In this document: positions 33,587 through 34,985 of the stretch, in pieces
Layout of the letters: every line of letters starts with the position of its first letter
Position numbering within the stretch: the first letter of the stretch is position 1
Assembly (NCBI GenBank): GCA_013619155.1
Contig: JABXKT010000015.1
Span: forward strand, 1 to 34,985
Source of the DNA: Desulfobacteraceae bacterium
Lineage (GTDB): Bacteria; Desulfobacterota; Desulfobacteria; Desulfobacterales; Desulfolunaceae
Length of the DNA stretch: 34,985 bases
Direction of reading: 5' to 3'
Notes under the pieces: model-generated
The model's database searches: none
Told to the model about the DNA's origin: nothing
The model's input: the letters and a program-made list of their open reading frames with translations, nothing else
Made by a program: the position numbers and the translations under genes

Positions 33587-34064
33587 CTGGGTTCCAGGGG
33601 ATTTATTCCCTGGCCGCCGGAGGCATATTTCTCGGTCCCTTTGACCCTAGAAGGCAGCCGGGTTAAAGATGCCTCCGGCGGCCCTGCTGGGAGCCAACCT
33701 TTTGGAAAGGTTGCCAAACAGGTTTTAATAGTGCCCATGACGGGCCAAAGGCCCGTCATGGGCACAAACCTGGGGTCCAGGGGATTTATTCCCTGGCCGC
33801 CGGAGGCATGTTTCTCGGTCCCTTTGACCCTAGAAGGCAGCCGGGTTAAAGATGCCTCCGGCAGCCCTGCTGGGAGCCAACCTTTTGCCTGATTTGAAAG
33901 ATAGGGCTTGCCAAACAGACATCATCAAATCACTTCAATTTAATCAAAAAATTAAAGGCGTATGCGATCCCGAGGCGTGGGGTGAAGTGCATATGCAACC
34001 TGCTTTCAAGGTGGCACACCTTGCCGCCGGAGGCCCATTTTTTAGCCACTTTAACCATAGAGGG
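33587..34064 (+). repeat. modular intergenic repeat, locus R6, with 118-bp direct duplication
   Basis: This lies in the 565-base gap between the molybdoenzyme start and the cytochrome end, again inside an apparent operon. Copies 33587-33704 and 33770-33887 are 118 bases long with only a few differences. Each holds CCAGGGGATTTATTCCCTGG, CCGCCGGAGGC, GGTCCCTTTGACCCTAGAAG, GCCTCCGGC(G/A)GC and GGGAGCCAACCTTTTG. A perfect 16-base-pair hairpin (33731-33746 with 33750-33765, loop AAA) separates them. A third partial core (34004-34056) has a different variable hairpin, AAGGTGGCACACCTT. Confidence 0.9.
33731..33765. repeat. perfect 16-bp hairpin with AAA loop
   Basis: GTGCCCATGACGGGCC pairs without mismatch with its complement 33750-33765. 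Equivalent hairpins at 28916-28950 and 10928-10960 occupy the same place in the element, just after the GCCAAACAG module or its variant, and just before the CCAGGGG core. Confidence 0.9.
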
Positions 34065-34072
34065 CCCCGGCC

Positions 34073-34825
34073 CTACTTTAGGGGGAGGGTTTGGGCATAG
34101 GCCAGTATATCGATGAGATCATCTATATTAAACAGACCCAGGGAGACCATATCGCTTCCTGGCTGACCGTTTTTTATTTTGTGAAGGGCTTCCCATGGAT
34201 TTTTACGGGCCACGGTACCGATATATTCGGGTGTATCTGGCGTATCGGGTTTGAAATTGATCTCATTACCCTCGTATCCGTGGCATTTTGCACAAATTGT
34301 CTGGAAGTAGGCGGCTCCACGAGGGGCACTTCCCCTGGCCTTGAGGGTCGATGCATCGATGTATTGAGCCATCTCGATTTGTCCGTGGCTCACAAATTTC
34401 GCCAGGTGTGATAGTGCCGTCTCCGGAATCAACGTCTGGTTAAATTGGTGGGTCTCGTTTCGAAGTACTTTTTCTATTGTCTCGACGGGCATGCCGATCA
34501 TATGGCGAATACCTTTGATTCCACTGTAGTGTGCCCCCTTTTTATATGCGCCTTCGGAGCCTTTGTAGTCCCAGCCATGGCACTCTTTGCACCGCCATGT
34601 TGATGTGCCGCTCTCTTTTCCCTTTGTGGGGTATGCCGGGTGGCTCTTTTTTGGCGGAGAGATCATCAAGGTGGATATCCAGTTGTCGTAGAGCAGTCCC
34701 CCATTGATTATTTCCCACGACTCTGTGGGTTTTGCCGGGCCTGCTTCCATGGCGTGGGTCAGCATGGCACCGCATAGAGAGATTGATAGTGCTGTGATAA
34801 GGCCAAGAATCATTTTTTTTATCAT
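34073..34825 (-). CDS. periplasmic dihaem cytochrome c
   Basis: The ATG at 34825 is six bases after AAGGAG and opens directly into a signal peptide (MIKKMILGLITALSISLCGA, cleavage near THA); an in-frame ATG ten codons upstream is less likely. The 250-residue protein has two haem-binding sites: CKECH (79-83) followed by GWDYKG, and CAKCH (178-182) followed by GYEGN. The N-terminal NGGLLYDNW and HPAYPTKGK segments before the first haem are, as I recall, shared by small cytochromes encoded beside oxidoreductases. It is the first gene of the operon and probably shuttles electrons to or from the molybdoenzyme in the periplasm. Axial ligands of the haems cannot be fixed from sequence alone, although Met residues near 111 and 152 are candidates. 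Confidence 0.88.
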   Translation of the reverse strand: MIKKMILGLITALSISLCGAMLTHAMEAGPAKPTESWEIINGGLLYDNWISTLMISPPKKSHPAYPTKGKESGTSTWRCKECHGWDYKGSEGAYKKGAHYSGIKGIRHMIGMPVETIEKVLRNETHQFNQTLIPETALSHLAKFVSHGQIEMAQYIDASTLKARGSAPRGAAYFQTICAKCHGYEGNEINFKPDTPDTPEYIGTVARKNPWEALHKIKNGQPGSDMVSLGLFNIDDLIDILAYAQTLPLK

Positions 34826-34985
34826 GATACGTCTCCTTAGGAAGTGGGATGGCATCTTAAGGGGGGCCCTTAAAGGGGATCCCCCTGGGTGTCGGTTTAT
34901 AGCGTATCGTGGGCGGCTGTTTGCAAGAAACAGCCCCCTTTGCCCGAGGTACCGGAGGGGTTAGGGGACGCGGGGCGCTCCGGTG
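34826..34985. other. upstream region of the cytochrome-molybdoenzyme operon
   Basis: This holds the cytochrome ribosome binding site (34832-34837, minus strand), GC-rich palindromes around 34858-34890, and an inverted repeat GGCTGTTT / AAACAGCC (34915-34922 and 34928-34935). I cannot place a promoter or regulator site with confidence, and the window ends here. Confidence 0.4.

Noticed and set aside
33641-33892. Reading frame of 83 residues containing a repeated GSRVKDASG phrase
   Set aside because: It lies wholly within the R6 direct duplication; the apparent protein repeat is a by-product of the DNA repeat. Similar frames at 33852-34100, 28916-29328, 10563-10853 and 27577-27807 fall in the other repeat loci and were rejected for the same reason.
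33587-34064. CRISPR-like repetition
   Set aside because: The repeats are long, mosaic and not evenly spaced, and there is no cas gene.

Overview
The window reads as part of a chromosome of a Gram-negative anaerobe, most probably a member of the Desulfobacterota (sulfate/sulfur-reducing 'deltaproteobacteria'; a Desulfoluna-like organism is my best guess, not proven). The reasons are a Tat-exported molybdopterin oxidoreductase operon with NrfD, ferredoxin, TorD and a dihaem cytochrome c; large hybrid histidine kinases; a TonB-dependent outer-membrane receptor; PEP-CTERM, PKD, HAF and choice-of-anchor surface proteins; and abundant GCCGCCGGAGGC-type intergenic repeats. No rRNA, tRNA, transposase, integrase or CRISPR array was seen.

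Layout. 1-1045 (minus): a DUF2868 membrane protein running off the left edge. 1354-2235: metF. 2510-10422: a signalling block made of a 1407-residue hybrid histidine kinase (Cache-HAMP-GAF-coiled coil-HisKA-HATPase-three receivers), a CheR methyltransferase and a receiver-less CheB methylesterase, then a receiver-GGDEF diguanylate cyclase, and on the minus strand a zinc-ribbon HDOD protein. 11054-13201 (minus): a Pif1/RecD-like helicase with a C-terminal HRDC domain. 13818-14096: a cobalamin riboswitch followed by a strong intrinsic terminator. 14208-18571: a BtuB-like TonB receptor and a PKD/beta-propeller lipoprotein that looks like a functional equivalent of BtuG. 18805-26725: six consecutive same-strand exported or membrane-anchored proteins. 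Two are HAF-repeat paralogues ending in single dockerin-like calcium loops, two share a previously unnamed surface domain, one has a cohesin-like N-terminus and a choice-of-anchor U C-terminus, and one has a TonB-like membrane anchor with Lys/Pro repeats. 26869-27567 (minus): a PEP-CTERM protein. 27887-34825 (minus): a respiratory molybdoenzyme operon in the order dihaem cytochrome c, catalytic subunit, four-cluster ferredoxin, NrfD quinol dehydrogenase, TorD chaperone.

The most interesting content is (i) the riboswitch-headed BtuB plus propeller-lipoprotein pair and the row of cohesin/dockerin-like surface proteins behind it, which together could be a vitamin B12 (corrinoid) capture system on the cell surface; (ii) a family of modular, hairpin-rich intergenic elements present at six places, in which hairpin arms differ between copies while the loops and flanks are conserved; and (iii) a CheR/CheB pair next to a histidine kinase whose coiled coil is built from exact 28-residue repeats, with no chemoreceptor in sight.

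All calls are from reading the sequence and recalled family knowledge; no database search or structure prediction was run.
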